Source: Streptosporangium sp. NBC_01755 | GTDB lineage: Bacteria; Actinomycetota; Actinomycetes; Streptosporangiales; Streptosporangiaceae | DNA: 64,000 bases | Direction: 5' to 3' | NCBI RefSeq assembly: GCF_035917995.1 | Contig: NZ_CP109131.1 | Location: 1,054,001 to 1,118,000 of the forward strand | Shown here: positions 17,174 through 26,094 of the stretch, one piece after another | Layout: each line of letters opens with the position of its first letter | Numbering within the stretch: position 1 is the first letter of the stretch | The notes under the pieces: model-generated | The model's input: only the letters and a program-made list of their open reading frames with translations | Told to the model about the DNA's origin: nothing | Databases searched by the model: none | Made by a program: the position numbers and the translations under genes

Positions 17174-18162
17174 GTGACCTCGGAACGACGCTCGCCTCCG
17201 GGGTGCGGCTGCTGCGCGGCCTGCCTCGCCGCCGCGCACAGGTGCCGCAGGCCCGTCGGACGGCCGCCGCGTGGGCGGCCGACCACCCCGGGCTGAAGGC
17301 GGAGCTCGTCGTCGACGAGCGTCCCGGCACCTCGGTGGTCGACTTCGACCTGCTGTTCCAGGACCCGGAAGGCGGGACGATCGCGCTCACCGCGCAGGCC
17401 GACGACGGCGTCCCCTGGCTGATCGACCACTCCACGCACTGGGCGGCGGGCCAGCTGGTCAGCGTGGACGGGATACACCTGTCGGTCGCCCAGGCGCTCA
17501 CCATGATCCGTTCGCTGTCACGCCGCGACGCGACGCCGCACGACGAGATCGTCGACCAGTGCCTGGTCCTGGACGAGATCCAGCACGACGACACGCCTGT
17601 CGGCGACGAGGACCTGCAGGCCGCCTCGGAGGAGTTCCGCCGGGGGCGGGGCCTGCACGACCGCGCGACGACGCTGGCCTGGCTGGCCGAGGTGGGGATG
17701 ACCCTCCAGCAGTTCGACGGCTACATCGGCGGTATCGCCAGGCGCCGGAACTTCCGCCGCCGCAGGGAGGCCGAGCTCGGCCCGGCCTACCTGGCCGCGC
17801 ACGCCGGGAAGTTCGACCGGGTACGCGCGCTCTGGAGCATCGGGCCGGAGCGGGTCCTCGCGGACCTCGCCGGTGATTCACCGGACGGCCTCCTTCCCGC
17901 GCTCGCGGGTCCGGCCGGCGAGGTGGAGACGACGATCGCCGAGCGTTTCGCCTTCGAGCTGCCCGAACCGCTGCGGGACGCCGAGCCAGGAGACGTCGTC
18001 GGGCCGACGGCCCATGGCACCGCCTTCCTCGCCGGGGTCGTCCTGGGGCGTACGGCCTCGTCGGCGGACGAGCGGACCCTGGCCGCGGCCGGGCGGGTGG
18101 CGTTCACCGAGTGGCTGGCCGAGCGCCGCGCCGCGGCCTCGATCGAGTGGCACTGGCCGTGA
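17170..18162 (+). CDS. PpiC/parvulin-related peptide maturation protein
   Basis: 330 residues. Residues about 25-110 resemble the accessory domain of RiPP-associated PpiC-like proteins (LVSVDGIHLSVAQALTMI). The middle is like the chaperone part of SurA/PpiC proteins: DDTPVGDEDLQAASEEFRRGRGL, then LAWLAEVGMTLQQFDGYI and YLAAHAGKFDRVRALW. The C-terminal part includes EPGDVVGPTAHGTAFLAGVVLGR, a position where parvulins carry their isomerase domain. I recall an actinobacterial family described as 'putative peptide maturation system protein' that pairs with MvdD-like ATP-grasp enzymes. A substrate-binding or chaperone role for the precursor is inferred; catalysis is not shown. Confidence 0.75.
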   Translation: MSDLGTTLASGVRLLRGLPRRRAQVPQARRTAAAWAADHPGLKAELVVDERPGTSVVDFDLLFQDPEGGTIALTAQADDGVPWLIDHSTHWAAGQLVSVDGIHLSVAQALTMIRSLSRRDATPHDEIVDQCLVLDEIQHDDTPVGDEDLQAASEEFRRGRGLHDRATTLAWLAEVGMTLQQFDGYIGGIARRRNFRRRREAELGPAYLAAHAGKFDRVRALWSIGPERVLADLAGDSPDGLLPALAGPAGEVETTIAERFAFELPEPLRDAEPGDVVGPTAHGTAFLAGVVLGRTASSADERTLAAAGRVAFTEWLAERRAAASIEWHWP

Positions 18163-18361
18163 ACGACAGGGTTCCCACGGCCGCCGGTTAGCGGGGCCGC
18201 CCGTACTGAAAGCACCGGGCGTCGCGCGAAACGTTCTTGAGCACCGGTCCAGTTTGCCGTGATTGGACCATGACGCGAACATGCTCCGCTTCCTATGGTG
18301 AAAGTATGAACGCCAGACCCGACGCGGGCACCGTCCCCATTCCCGACCCTCCGCACAAAGG

Positions 18362-19018
18362 TCAGGCCACCTGTGCGGCCGACGGTTCCAGCGTGATGAC
18401 AGCCGGCGGTTCCAGCGTGATGACAGCCGGCGGTTCCAGCGTGATGACAGCCGGCGGTTCCAGCGTGATGACAGCCGGCGGTTCCAGCGTGATGACGGCG
18501 GGCGGTTCCAGCGTGATGACGGCGGGCGGTTCCAGCGTGATGACGGCGGGCACCTCGGCGCGCAGACGGCGGCTGAGCGAATCGCGCTGGGAGACGACCG
18601 TGACGTGCACACCACAGTCGACGAGCCAGGCGGCCAGGTCGGCGAAGTAACCGTCCCCCGAGCCGATCACGACCCGGTCGAACCGCTGGTCCATCCGGTC
18701 GCCCCGGGCGGCCTCGGCCAGGGCCTGGTCGGCGCCGTCGGGGCCGGAGCGGGCCAGTAACTGCACACCGTGAAAGGCGATCCCGACCGCGACGAGCGCG
18801 CCGTGGTTGACCGCGACGACGAACTGGTCCATCGGGCCGATCGGGACGGTCCGCCGGTAGAGGGCCATGACCTCGGCGACCTCGGAGGTGGTGGGGCGAC
18901 TGGCCCCTGTCAGGTTCTCGATGTCCAGCAGGTGCACGGCCCGCCCGGAGCGAAGGCGCCTCCTGCCGCGTGACGTGGGGGCCTGGAACTGATCGATGCG
19001 CGTGGTGGGGGTGATCAC
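18362..19018 (-). CDS. NYN/PIN-like nuclease-domain protein with C-terminal octapeptide repeats
   Basis: 218 residues from a GTG start at 19018, preceded by AAGGAACCG. Residues about 20-150 form a NYN (PIN-like) domain: HLLDIENLTG near 29 supplies the first acidic residues, and FDRVVIGSGDGYFADLAAWL near 114 the second cluster. NYN domains are usually RNA-directed nucleases. The C-terminal 60 residues are seven copies of PAVITLEP, encoded by 24-bp DNA repeats, which is unusual for this family and probably forms a beta-rich or interaction tail. It is divergent from the restriction-modification operon. Confidence 0.75.
   Translation of the reverse strand: MITPTTRIDQFQAPTSRGRRRLRSGRAVHLLDIENLTGASRPTTSEVAEVMALYRRTVPIGPMDQFVVAVNHGALVAVGIAFHGVQLLARSGPDGADQALAEAARGDRMDQRFDRVVIGSGDGYFADLAAWLVDCGVHVTVVSQRDSLSRRLRAEVPAVITLEPPAVITLEPPAVITLEPPAVITLEPPAVITLEPPAVITLEPPAVITLEPSAAQVA
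18384..18551. repeat. seven tandem 24-bp repeats inside the NYN gene
   Basis: The unit is GGTTCCAGCGTGATGACAGC plus four bases; four copies carry ACAGCC and three carry ACGGCG, so the array grew in two blocks. The unit length keeps the reading frame. Confidence 0.92.
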
Positions 19019-19167
19019 GTGTCATCGGTTCCTTCCGTGATGATGATGCTTAGTGTCCAATTAAATTCAGTAAAACACGTGTTGATGGAATCGACCAACA
19101 ATTTTGGGGACGTTGCATGCAGGCGACGCGCTCGGGTACGGTCCGATCGACAGCGGACGGAGGAGCG

Positions 19168-19319
19168 GTGGACAGGGACGCCCAGGTGACCGCGGCGGAC
19201 ACGGAGGAACCGATGGACAGGGACGCCCGGACGACCGCGGCGGGCATGACGAGGCGCCCATGGGCAGAGACGCCCAGGTGACCACGGCGGACACGGAGGA
19301 ACCGATGGACAGGGACGTC
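19168..19319. repeat. four tandem copies of a start-codon region
   Basis: Copies begin at 19168 (GTG), 19213 (ATG), 19260 (ATG) and 19305 (ATG), each reading GACAGGGACG-like sequence and mostly ending in GGAGGAACCG. Spacings are 45, 47 and 45 bases, so the first two starts are out of frame with the last two. The first has the best ribosome site (GGAGGAGCG) but its frame ends at 19281. Confidence 0.85.
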
Positions 19320-21377
19320 CAGGTGACCGCGGCGGACATCGCCCGGCTGGGCGATGTGGGCCGCGCCGCGGTGAGCAACTGGCGGCGCAGGCACGATGAC
19401 TTCCCCCAGCCCGTCGGCGGCACCGCGACCAGCCCCGCCTTCTCCCTCGGCGAGATCAAGGAGTGGCTGCTCGGCCACAGCGACGGTAAGCCGCTCCCGG
19501 CGCGCGAGTGGCTCTGGCAGGACCTGCGCGCGGGCGTGCCCGAGGAGGAACTCGCCGACCTGATCGCCGACCTCGGCGCCTTCCTGGTCTACCTCGATCG
19601 GGAGGACGACGACTGGGCGGCACTCTCCGCCACCGACGACGCGGCCGTGGCGGCCGTGCTCCCCGAACGGGTCCTGGCCGCGTGCGCCGCGCCGATGCAG
19701 AACCCGCCGCCGCCGAAGTGCCTCATCCGGGACCGGCTGCCGCTGCTGCGCCGGGTGGCCGCTCTCGCCACCGAGGACGGCGCGAAGGAGACCTTCACCT
19801 TCCTGCGCGAACGCTACTTCGAACTGCACAGCAAGCGGATGTACGCCACCCCCGAACCGGTCGCCCGGCTCATGGCGGAGCTCTGCGGCCCCTCCCCCGA
19901 GGTCGTCCTCGACCCGGCCTGCGGCTCGGGAGCCCTGCTGAAAGCGCTGCGCGACCGCCCCGGCAACCAGGTCCGCCATCTCCTCGGCCAGGACGCCGAC
20001 GAGGCGACCACCCGGCTGACCGCCGCGCATCTCGCGCTGCACGCCGCCACCGTGCGCGTCTCGCACGGCGACTCACTCCGCCAGAACGCGTTCCCCGGCA
20101 CGCGGGTGGACGCGGTCGTGTGCAACCCGCCGTTCAACGACCGTGCCTGGGGATACGAGGAGCTGACCGCCGACCCCCGCTGGGAGTACGGCCTGCCACC
20201 CCGGATGGAGTCAGAACTCGCCTGGATCCAGCATGCCCTCTTCCAGCTGAAACCCGGCGGCACAGCCGTCGTACTCATGCCACCCGCCGTCGCCGGCCGC
20301 AGATCCGGCCGCCGCATCCGCGCCCAGCTGATCCGCCGGGGAGCGCTCAAAGCGGTGATCACACTCCCGCTCGGGAGCATCCCCAACATGGCGGTCGCCC
20401 TGGCCCTGTGGGTGCTGCGCAGACCTGCGGACTCCCAGACACCCGATCACGTCCTGATGGTCGACACCTCCGACCGTCCGGAGGACTTCGCGCGGGTCGC
20501 CGCGGCTGCCTGGGCGCGCTTCGAGGCCGGTGCGGGCGCCGACGAGCCGGGCGTGAGCCGGGCCGTCCCCTCCATCGAACTGCTCGACGACGACGTCGAC
20601 CTCACCCCCGCCCGGTATCTCGCGCCACCGTCTGCGGACCTGTCGCCCGAGCGCGTCACCGGGCAGCGGAACCGAGTAGCCGACTTCCTCCGCCTCGCCG
20701 CGGAGCTGGTGCCGACCGTCGAGTCGGCTCCGGAGCCGAAGGACCTCCCGATGGTCCCGCTCGCCGAACTCCTGCGGCGCGGCATGCTGACGATCCACCA
20801 CCAGAGCCCGGTGAGACCCGGCGAGCCGTCCGAGGTCGCGGACGGGCTGACCGTCCTCACCGCCGAGGACGTCGTCGACGGCACCCCGCCGACCGCGACC
20901 ACGCCGGACGTAGCCGTACAGCACGAGATCATCGTGCGGCCCGGTGACGTGCTGGTGCCCAACATCGCGCGGCGCCCGGTGGCGCGGGTCGCCGGGGAGG
21001 GCGGCCCCGTCCTCGGCCTCCGCCTCTCCCTGCTCCGCCCCGACCCGGCCCTGCTCGACCCCCACTTCGTGGCGGGCTTCCTGAGCGGCTCGGTCAACCT
21101 GCGCAACTACGTCACCGTGGGCAGCCGCGCCCAGGTGGACGTACGCCGCGCGGAACTCCCGCCCCTGCCGATCGAGGAGCAGCGCGGGTACGGCGAGACG
21201 TTCCGGAAACTGGCGGAATTCGAGGCTTCGCTGCGCCGGGTCGCCACCCTCGGCGAGGATCTGATCCAGCTGATATCCGACGGCCTGACCCACGGCGCCG
21301 TCCGGCCGTCCACCGAGGACATCAAGAACACCGAGCACACTGAGAACACCGAGAACGACGTGAAGGAAAAACCTTGA
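19305..21377 (+). CDS. N-6 adenine DNA methylase fused to HsdS-like specificity domain
   Basis: About 690 residues from the ATG at 19305; the same frame is open to 19104 and an ATG at 19260 is also possible. The N-terminal 55 residues are a helix-turn-helix (DIARLGDVGRAAVSNWRRRH). The middle is a HsdM-like methylase: LDPACGSGALLKAL near 203 (SAM-binding motif I) and VVCNPPFNDRAWGYEE near 270 (catalytic NPPF). The C-terminal 200 residues resemble a single HsdS target-recognition domain with its coiled coil (VPLAELLRRG..., LPPLPIEEQRGYGETFRKLAEFEASL). It should methylate adenine in a target sequence chosen by its own S-like part. It overlaps hsdM by four bases (TTGA). Confidence 0.85.
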   Translation: MDRDVQVTAADIARLGDVGRAAVSNWRRRHDDFPQPVGGTATSPAFSLGEIKEWLLGHSDGKPLPAREWLWQDLRAGVPEEELADLIADLGAFLVYLDREDDDWAALSATDDAAVAAVLPERVLAACAAPMQNPPPPKCLIRDRLPLLRRVAALATEDGAKETFTFLRERYFELHSKRMYATPEPVARLMAELCGPSPEVVLDPACGSGALLKALRDRPGNQVRHLLGQDADEATTRLTAAHLALHAATVRVSHGDSLRQNAFPGTRVDAVVCNPPFNDRAWGYEELTADPRWEYGLPPRMESELAWIQHALFQLKPGGTAVVLMPPAVAGRRSGRRIRAQLIRRGALKAVITLPLGSIPNMAVALALWVLRRPADSQTPDHVLMVDTSDRPEDFARVAAAAWARFEAGAGADEPGVSRAVPSIELLDDDVDLTPARYLAPPSADLSPERVTGQRNRVADFLRLAAELVPTVESAPEPKDLPMVPLAELLRRGMLTIHHQSPVRPGEPSEVADGLTVLTAEDVVDGTPPTATTPDVAVQHEIIVRPGDVLVPNIARRPVARVAGEGGPVLGLRLSLLRPDPALLDPHFVAGFLSGSVNLRNYVTVGSRAQVDVRRAELPPLPIEEQRGYGETFRKLAEFEASLRRVATLGEDLIQLISDGLTHGAVRPSTEDIKNTEHTENTENDVKEKP

Positions 21378-23386
21378 GCGGTAACCACCAGAGGTACGCG
21401 GACTTCATCTGGTCGGTGGCCGACCTGCTGCGCGGCGACTACCGGCAGTCGGAGTACGGCAAGGTCATCCTGCCCCTCACCGTGCTGCGGCGGCTCGACT
21501 GCGTGCTGGAGCCCACCAAGGAGGCGGTGCTCGCCGAGGCGAAACAGCTGAAGGGCCAGTTGCTGCCGCCCCGGCTGGTCGAGCTCAAGTTGCGGAACGC
21601 CTCCGGCGCGAGCTTCTACAACACCAGCCCGCTCGACTTCGGGACCCTGGGCAAGGATTCCGAGAACGTCGCCCGCAACCTGCGCTCCTACATCGGCGCG
21701 TTCTCCCCGGGCGCGGTCGAGGTGCTGGAGAAGTACCGCTTCGACGACCAGATCACCCGGCTGGAGGAGGCCGGGCTGCTCTACCTGGTGACCTCGAAGT
21801 TCGCCGAGATCGACCTGCATCCGGACGTGGTCGACAACCACCAGATGGGCTACGTCTTCGAGGAGCTGATCCGGAAGTTCTCCGAGATCTCCAACGAGAC
21901 CGCCGGTGAGCACTTCACCCCGCGCGAGGTCATCAGGCTGATGGTCAACCTGCTGATGGCGCCGGACGACAAGGACGTGATGACGCCCAACATCGTCCGT
22001 ACGATCTATGACCCGGCCTGCGGCACCGGCGGCATGCTCTCGGCCGCCGAGGAGCACATCACCCGCTACAACACCAAGGCCACGGTCAAGGTCTCCGGCC
22101 AGGAGCTCAACCCCGAGTCGTGGGCGATCTGCCGCTCGGACATGATGCTCAAGGGCCAGGACCCCACGAAGATCGCCTTCGGTAACTCCTTCACCCAGGA
22201 CGGCCATCCCGAGGGGCGGTTCGACTACCTGCTGGCCAACCCGCCGTTCGGCGTGGAGTGGAAGAAGGTCCAGAAGCAGGTGCAGGACGAGGCCGACCAG
22301 CTCGGCTGGGCCGGCCGGTTCGGCGCGGGCACCCCCCGGATCAACGACGGGTCGTTCCTCTTCCTCCAGCACATGATCTCCAAGATGAAGCCCGTCGACC
22401 AGGGCGGCTCCCGCATCGCGATCGTCTTCAACGGCTCCCCGCTCTTCACCGGCGCCGCCGGTTCCGGCGAGTCGGAGATCCGCCGCTGGATCCTGGAGAA
22501 CGACTGGCTGGAGGCGATCGTCGCCCTGCCCGACCAGCTCTTCTACAACACCGGGATCTCCACCTACTTCTGGATCCTGTCCAACCGCAAGGCGCCCGCG
22601 TTGAAGGACAAGGTGATCCTGCTGGACGCCCGGGATCGCTGGGCCAAGATGCGCAAGTCCCTCGGCGACAAGCGCAAGCTCATCCCCGACGACCGGATCG
22701 CCGAGATCACCGACCTCTACCGCGAGGTCCTTTCCCTGACCGACGGCCAGGAGCCGAACCCCAAGGTCAAGGTCTTCCCGCGGCACGCGTTCGGCTACCA
22801 GCGGATCACCGTCGAGCGCCCGCTCCGGCAGCGGTTCGAGGTGACCGCCGAGACCGCCGACACGGTGGCCGAGGCCAAGGCGGTGGCCAAGTTCGAGCAG
22901 CGCGACGCGCTGCTGGCGGCGCTGCGATCCCTGGCCGGTACGGGGTGCGGCACCAAGCTGGAGTTCGCCGGAAAGCTGGACGCGGCCATGGCGGAGCACG
23001 GGCTGAGCAAGCTGCCCGCCCCGGTGGAGAAGGCGATCTGGGCCGAGGTGTCGACCGGCGACCCCGAGGGCGAGCTACAGACCGACCGGAAGAACAACCC
23101 GCTGCCCGATCCCGACCTGCGCGACAACGAGAACGTGCCGCTGACCTCGATGCACTCCACCCCGGCGGAGCTGGAGGCCGAGATCGAGGAGTACATGAGG
23201 CGCGAGGTCCTCCCGCATGTCCCGGAGGCGTGGGTGGACCACTCCAAGACGAAGGTCGGCTTCGAGATCCCGTTCACCCGGCACTTCTACGTGTACACAC
23301 CACCTCGGCCGCTGGAAGAGATCGACGCGGAACTCAAGGCGTTGGAGGCCGAGATCCAGAAGCTCCTGGGCGAGGTGACTGGATGA
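21374..23386 (+). CDS. hsdM: type I restriction-modification system methylase subunit
   Basis: 670 residues, TTG start overlapping the previous stop. It opens with the HsdM N-terminal domain (FIWSVADLLRGDYRQSEYGKVILPLTVLRRLD), followed by TAGEHFTPREVIRLMVNLL, SAM motif I YDPACGTGGML and catalytic LANPPFGVEW near residue 285. It forms the methylase and part of the restriction complex with HsdS and HsdR. At 670 residues it is longer than EcoKI HsdM (529); the extra part is a C-terminal region of charged helices near 500-670. Its stop overlaps the hsdS start (ATGA). Confidence 0.93.
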   Translation: MSGNHQRYADFIWSVADLLRGDYRQSEYGKVILPLTVLRRLDCVLEPTKEAVLAEAKQLKGQLLPPRLVELKLRNASGASFYNTSPLDFGTLGKDSENVARNLRSYIGAFSPGAVEVLEKYRFDDQITRLEEAGLLYLVTSKFAEIDLHPDVVDNHQMGYVFEELIRKFSEISNETAGEHFTPREVIRLMVNLLMAPDDKDVMTPNIVRTIYDPACGTGGMLSAAEEHITRYNTKATVKVSGQELNPESWAICRSDMMLKGQDPTKIAFGNSFTQDGHPEGRFDYLLANPPFGVEWKKVQKQVQDEADQLGWAGRFGAGTPRINDGSFLFLQHMISKMKPVDQGGSRIAIVFNGSPLFTGAAGSGESEIRRWILENDWLEAIVALPDQLFYNTGISTYFWILSNRKAPALKDKVILLDARDRWAKMRKSLGDKRKLIPDDRIAEITDLYREVLSLTDGQEPNPKVKVFPRHAFGYQRITVERPLRQRFEVTAETADTVAEAKAVAKFEQRDALLAALRSLAGTGCGTKLEFAGKLDAAMAEHGLSKLPAPVEKAIWAEVSTGDPEGELQTDRKNNPLPDPDLRDNENVPLTSMHSTPAELEAEIEEYMRREVLPHVPEAWVDHSKTKVGFEIPFTRHFYVYTPPRPLEEIDAELKALEAEIQKLLGEVTG

Positions 23387-24654
23387 ACTGGCAAAGAGTG
23401 CAGCTTAAGCGCATTGCCCATCTCACCTCCGGGGGAACTCCCGATGTTAGCGATGCAGATAACTGGGTGGAATCAGATACTCATGGTTACGCCTGGGTAG
23501 CAATAGGTGATATGTCAAACCGCTCAGTAGTTGAATCCACAAGTCGTCGCATATCAAGTCAAGGAATGCGCAATGCCCGACTAAAATTAGCTCCTCCCGG
23601 AACCCTCCTATTCAGCATGTATGCAAGCTTGGGGCATACAGCAATTCTCGGAGAGCCTGGATGTTGGAACCAGGCAATCTTAGGGATTACTCCAGCCCTT
23701 GGAGTGGACCCAAGATTTCTCAACTACTCCCTTGTGAGTCTACGTCCAACGCTACTTTCCATGGCGCGAAGCACCACTCAAAACAACCTTAATGCCGAGC
23801 AGGTGGGAAATCTTTCTCTACTTCTTCCCAGTTTCGAAGAACAGCGGAACATCGCTGACTTCCTAGACACCGAAACGTCTCGAATCGATCAATTCATCTC
23901 CGCCCACAGGCGCCAGATTCACCTCATCGAGGAACGAGAGCTTTCCAGTATTTATGACGCGCTACGCGGAGCCGACGAACCAGGTGAACGAAAAACAAGT
24001 GGCCTTGATTGGTTGAGAGAGATCCCAGCCTCGTGGCCGGTCGCCTCCGTTTCCAGTCAGTTCGACATTCAGCTGGGGAAGATGCTCAACGAGGAGCGCA
24101 CCAGAGGTACGAATCTAAAACCCTACCTACGCGTTCTCAACGTTCAGTGGGATGACATTGATGTCGAAGACCTCGCCCAGATGAACTTTCCTCGCAGCGA
24201 GCGTAAGCGCTACGAGGTTCTCCCCGGCGATCTCCTTATCTGCGAGGGTGGAAGTTACCCAGGGCGAGCCGCCATCTGGGAAGGACAAATCCCAGAGATC
24301 TACTACCAAAAGGCTCTACATAGAGCCAGATCTCGCGGGCGCAGTTCGGTGCGCTGGTTGTACTACTGCCTCCGTGTCGCTCGGGCCATGAGCGTCTTCG
24401 AGGTCGAAGGCAACAGCACGACAATGACCCACCTCACCGGCGAGCAACTCGCCGTTCATCGATTCCCTTTCCCTGAGCGGGAAGTCCAGGACCGCCTTAT
24501 TCGTAATCTAGATGAAGCCACCAAGAGGAACCGACTCCTGAGAGCAGCATTAGAGAAGCAATTGGAAGTCCTTACCGAGCGACGGCAGGCACTGATCACG
24601 ATGGCGGTGACCGGGCGGATTGATATGGCGACGGCACAACAGGTCAAGGTGTGA
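23383..24654 (+). CDS. hsdS: type I restriction-modification specificity subunit
   Basis: 423 residues from the ATG at 23383, translationally coupled to hsdM. There are two target-recognition domains: residues about 1-150 (IAHLTSGGTPD, then LAPPGTLLFSMYASLG) and about 210-350 (LPGDLLICEGGSYPGRAAIW). Each is followed by a coiled coil typical of HsdS (LPSFEEQRNIADFLDTETSRIDQFI near 160; the C-terminal RNLDEATKRNRLLRAALEKQLEVL). It reads the DNA target for HsdM and HsdR. Base composition is clearly lower in GC than the flanks, with A/T third codon positions, a sign of transfer or exchange of recognition domains. Confidence 0.93.
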   Translation: MNWQRVQLKRIAHLTSGGTPDVSDADNWVESDTHGYAWVAIGDMSNRSVVESTSRRISSQGMRNARLKLAPPGTLLFSMYASLGHTAILGEPGCWNQAILGITPALGVDPRFLNYSLVSLRPTLLSMARSTTQNNLNAEQVGNLSLLLPSFEEQRNIADFLDTETSRIDQFISAHRRQIHLIEERELSSIYDALRGADEPGERKTSGLDWLREIPASWPVASVSSQFDIQLGKMLNEERTRGTNLKPYLRVLNVQWDDIDVEDLAQMNFPRSERKRYEVLPGDLLICEGGSYPGRAAIWEGQIPEIYYQKALHRARSRGRSSVRWLYYCLRVARAMSVFEVEGNSTTMTHLTGEQLAVHRFPFPEREVQDRLIRNLDEATKRNRLLRAALEKQLEVLTERRQALITMAVTGRIDMATAQQVKV

Positions 24655-24726
24655 GTGACAGCTCTGCCGGCCAGTGCCGCCGGTGGCCGTAGCGGATGAG
24701 AGCGGCGGGTTTGTTCTTCTCGACCT

Positions 24727-25188
24727 CTACGGCCATGCCACCAGTTGGAACCAGACGGATTTGCCGTAAGGGTTCAGGGTCCAACCCCAGTTGTGGGAGA
24801 GGTCCTGGACAATGGCGAGGCCACGGCCGGAGGTTTCCAGGTCGTCGGGCTGTTTCATCCGTGGGATCTCGATGCAGGAGTCGTAGACGTCCACGGTCAG
24901 CAGGTCCTTCTCCCCGCTGACCGTGATGCGGATCGGGCTCGCATCGGAGACGTCCGCCGAGCCGTACGCGATGGCGTTGGTGACGAGTTCCGAGGCCAGG
25001 AGTTCGGCGATTTCCGGGACGTCTTCCGCCGCGTTCCAGTCGGCTGCCAGGTCACGCACGAATCGGCGGGCCGAGGCGACGTTTCTGGGATCACGAGGTA
25101 TCCACTTTTCCCCCAATGGGGAGAATGCCGGATTCATCGTATAGCGGCATTCGGTCAGTGCCGCACTCGCCTTGATGGCCTCTTCCAT
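24727..25188 (-). CDS. anti-sigma-factor-like ATP-binding protein (HATPase)
   Basis: 153 residues from the ATG at 25188, preceded by AGGAAGAAAAATC. It is a single GHKL/HATPase domain of the RsbW type: ARRFVRDLAADW near 50, N-box LASELVTNAIAYGSAD near 73, DVYDSCIEIPR near 108 and GRGLAIVQDLSHNWGW near 128. Such proteins in actinomycetes act as anti-sigma factor/kinase modules or regulators. It is divergent from the XRE regulator next door across a 132-base shared promoter region, a common pairing with XRE-DUF5753/DUF397. The longer frame up to 26118 is a shadow of the neighbouring gene. Confidence 0.85.
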   Translation of the reverse strand: MEEAIKASAALTECRYTMNPAFSPLGEKWIPRDPRNVASARRFVRDLAADWNAAEDVPEIAELLASELVTNAIAYGSADVSDASPIRITVSGEKDLLTVDVYDSCIEIPRMKQPDDLETSGRGLAIVQDLSHNWGWTLNPYGKSVWFQLVAWP

Positions 25189-25320
25189 GATTTTTCTTCC
25201 TGTCTCGGATTTTGTATGTTCAGATTGCCGAGACATCACTACGCTTGGTAGCGGAACGATTACGAAGGGCACGCATTGGAGTTCACAAGGCTTTTGTTGA
25301 ACTCCGGTTAGGAGGGCACT

Positions 25321-26094
25321 GTGGCCGACCTCTACACGCCTCAGGCAATATGGGGCAGGGAGCTGCGTTACTACCGGAAGGCAGCCGGCCTCACCCAGGG
25401 AGAGCTCGCCGAGAAGATCCACTTCAGCGAGTCCCTGATCAGCGGGGTGGAGACGGGGCACCTCCCGGCCAGCCCGGAATTCGCCGAGGCGTGCGACTTC
25501 GCCCTCAACACGGGCGGCGCCCTCCTCCGACTCCTCGACTGGAGAAAGGGCCAGGTCTTCCCCTCCTGGTTCGGAAAGTGGCGGGACAAGGAAAGCGCCG
25601 CCGTCACGCTCCGGACATACGAGCCGCTGATGGTCCCCGGCCTGCTCCAGACCGAGGCATACGCACACGCTCTGCTGGGCGACAACGAAGCCGTCACAGC
25701 CCGCCTGGAGCGTCAGAACATTCTGACCCGCGAGAAGCCACCGACCCTCCGCTGCGTAATCAGCGAAACGGTCCTGAACCTGCTGGTGGGAGGCCCGGAT
25801 GTCATGCGCGAGCAACTGGAGCACATCGCCGCGATCGCCAGTCCCCAAATCAGCGTGCAGGTCGTTCCCTCCGGTTACGTCCGTTCCGGCCTGCTGGCGG
25901 GATTCGCGATCGCGACCCTGGAAGACAGCAGCGAGGTAGCGTATTTGGAAACGGCCATTCGCGGACTGACGACCGGCGACCGGGACGACATCACAATGGC
26001 CGTCCAGCGGTTCGAGGCCATTCGCATCGAGGCCCTGCCGCTGAACATGTCGACGGACCTCATTAAGCGCACAGCGGAGGAAAAATGGACCTGA
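25321..26094 (+). CDS. XRE-family regulator with DUF5753 domain
   Basis: 257 residues from a GTG start at 25321 after TTAGGAGGGCACT. The N-terminal helix-turn-helix is XRE-like (LRYYRKAAGLTQGELAEKIHFSESLISGVETG, residues 15-46). The C-terminal part is DUF5753 (MVPGLLQTEAYAHALL near 105, then RQNILTREKPPTLRCVISETVLNLLVGGPDVMREQLEHI). In Streptomyces, such regulators bind a small DUF397 partner encoded beside them. The DUF397 gene begins inside the last codons of this gene, as expected. Confidence 0.93.
   Translation: MADLYTPQAIWGRELRYYRKAAGLTQGELAEKIHFSESLISGVETGHLPASPEFAEACDFALNTGGALLRLLDWRKGQVFPSWFGKWRDKESAAVTLRTYEPLMVPGLLQTEAYAHALLGDNEAVTARLERQNILTREKPPTLRCVISETVLNLLVGGPDVMREQLEHIAAIASPQISVQVVPSGYVRSGLLAGFAIATLEDSSEVAYLETAIRGLTTGDRDDITMAVQRFEAIRIEALPLNMSTDLIKRTAEEKWT

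Noticed and set aside
18384..18551. Tandem repeats as a CRISPR array
   Set aside because: Units are contiguous, without spacers, and in frame within a gene. The same holds for repeats at 15981, 46630 and 51630.
21107..22999. 630-codon leftward frame over hsdM
   Set aside because: Shadow; hsdM motifs are on the plus strand.
22258..23382. Upstream extension of the hsdS frame
   Set aside because: It lies inside hsdM in another frame; the ATG at 23383 gives a normal HsdS and an ATGA overlap.
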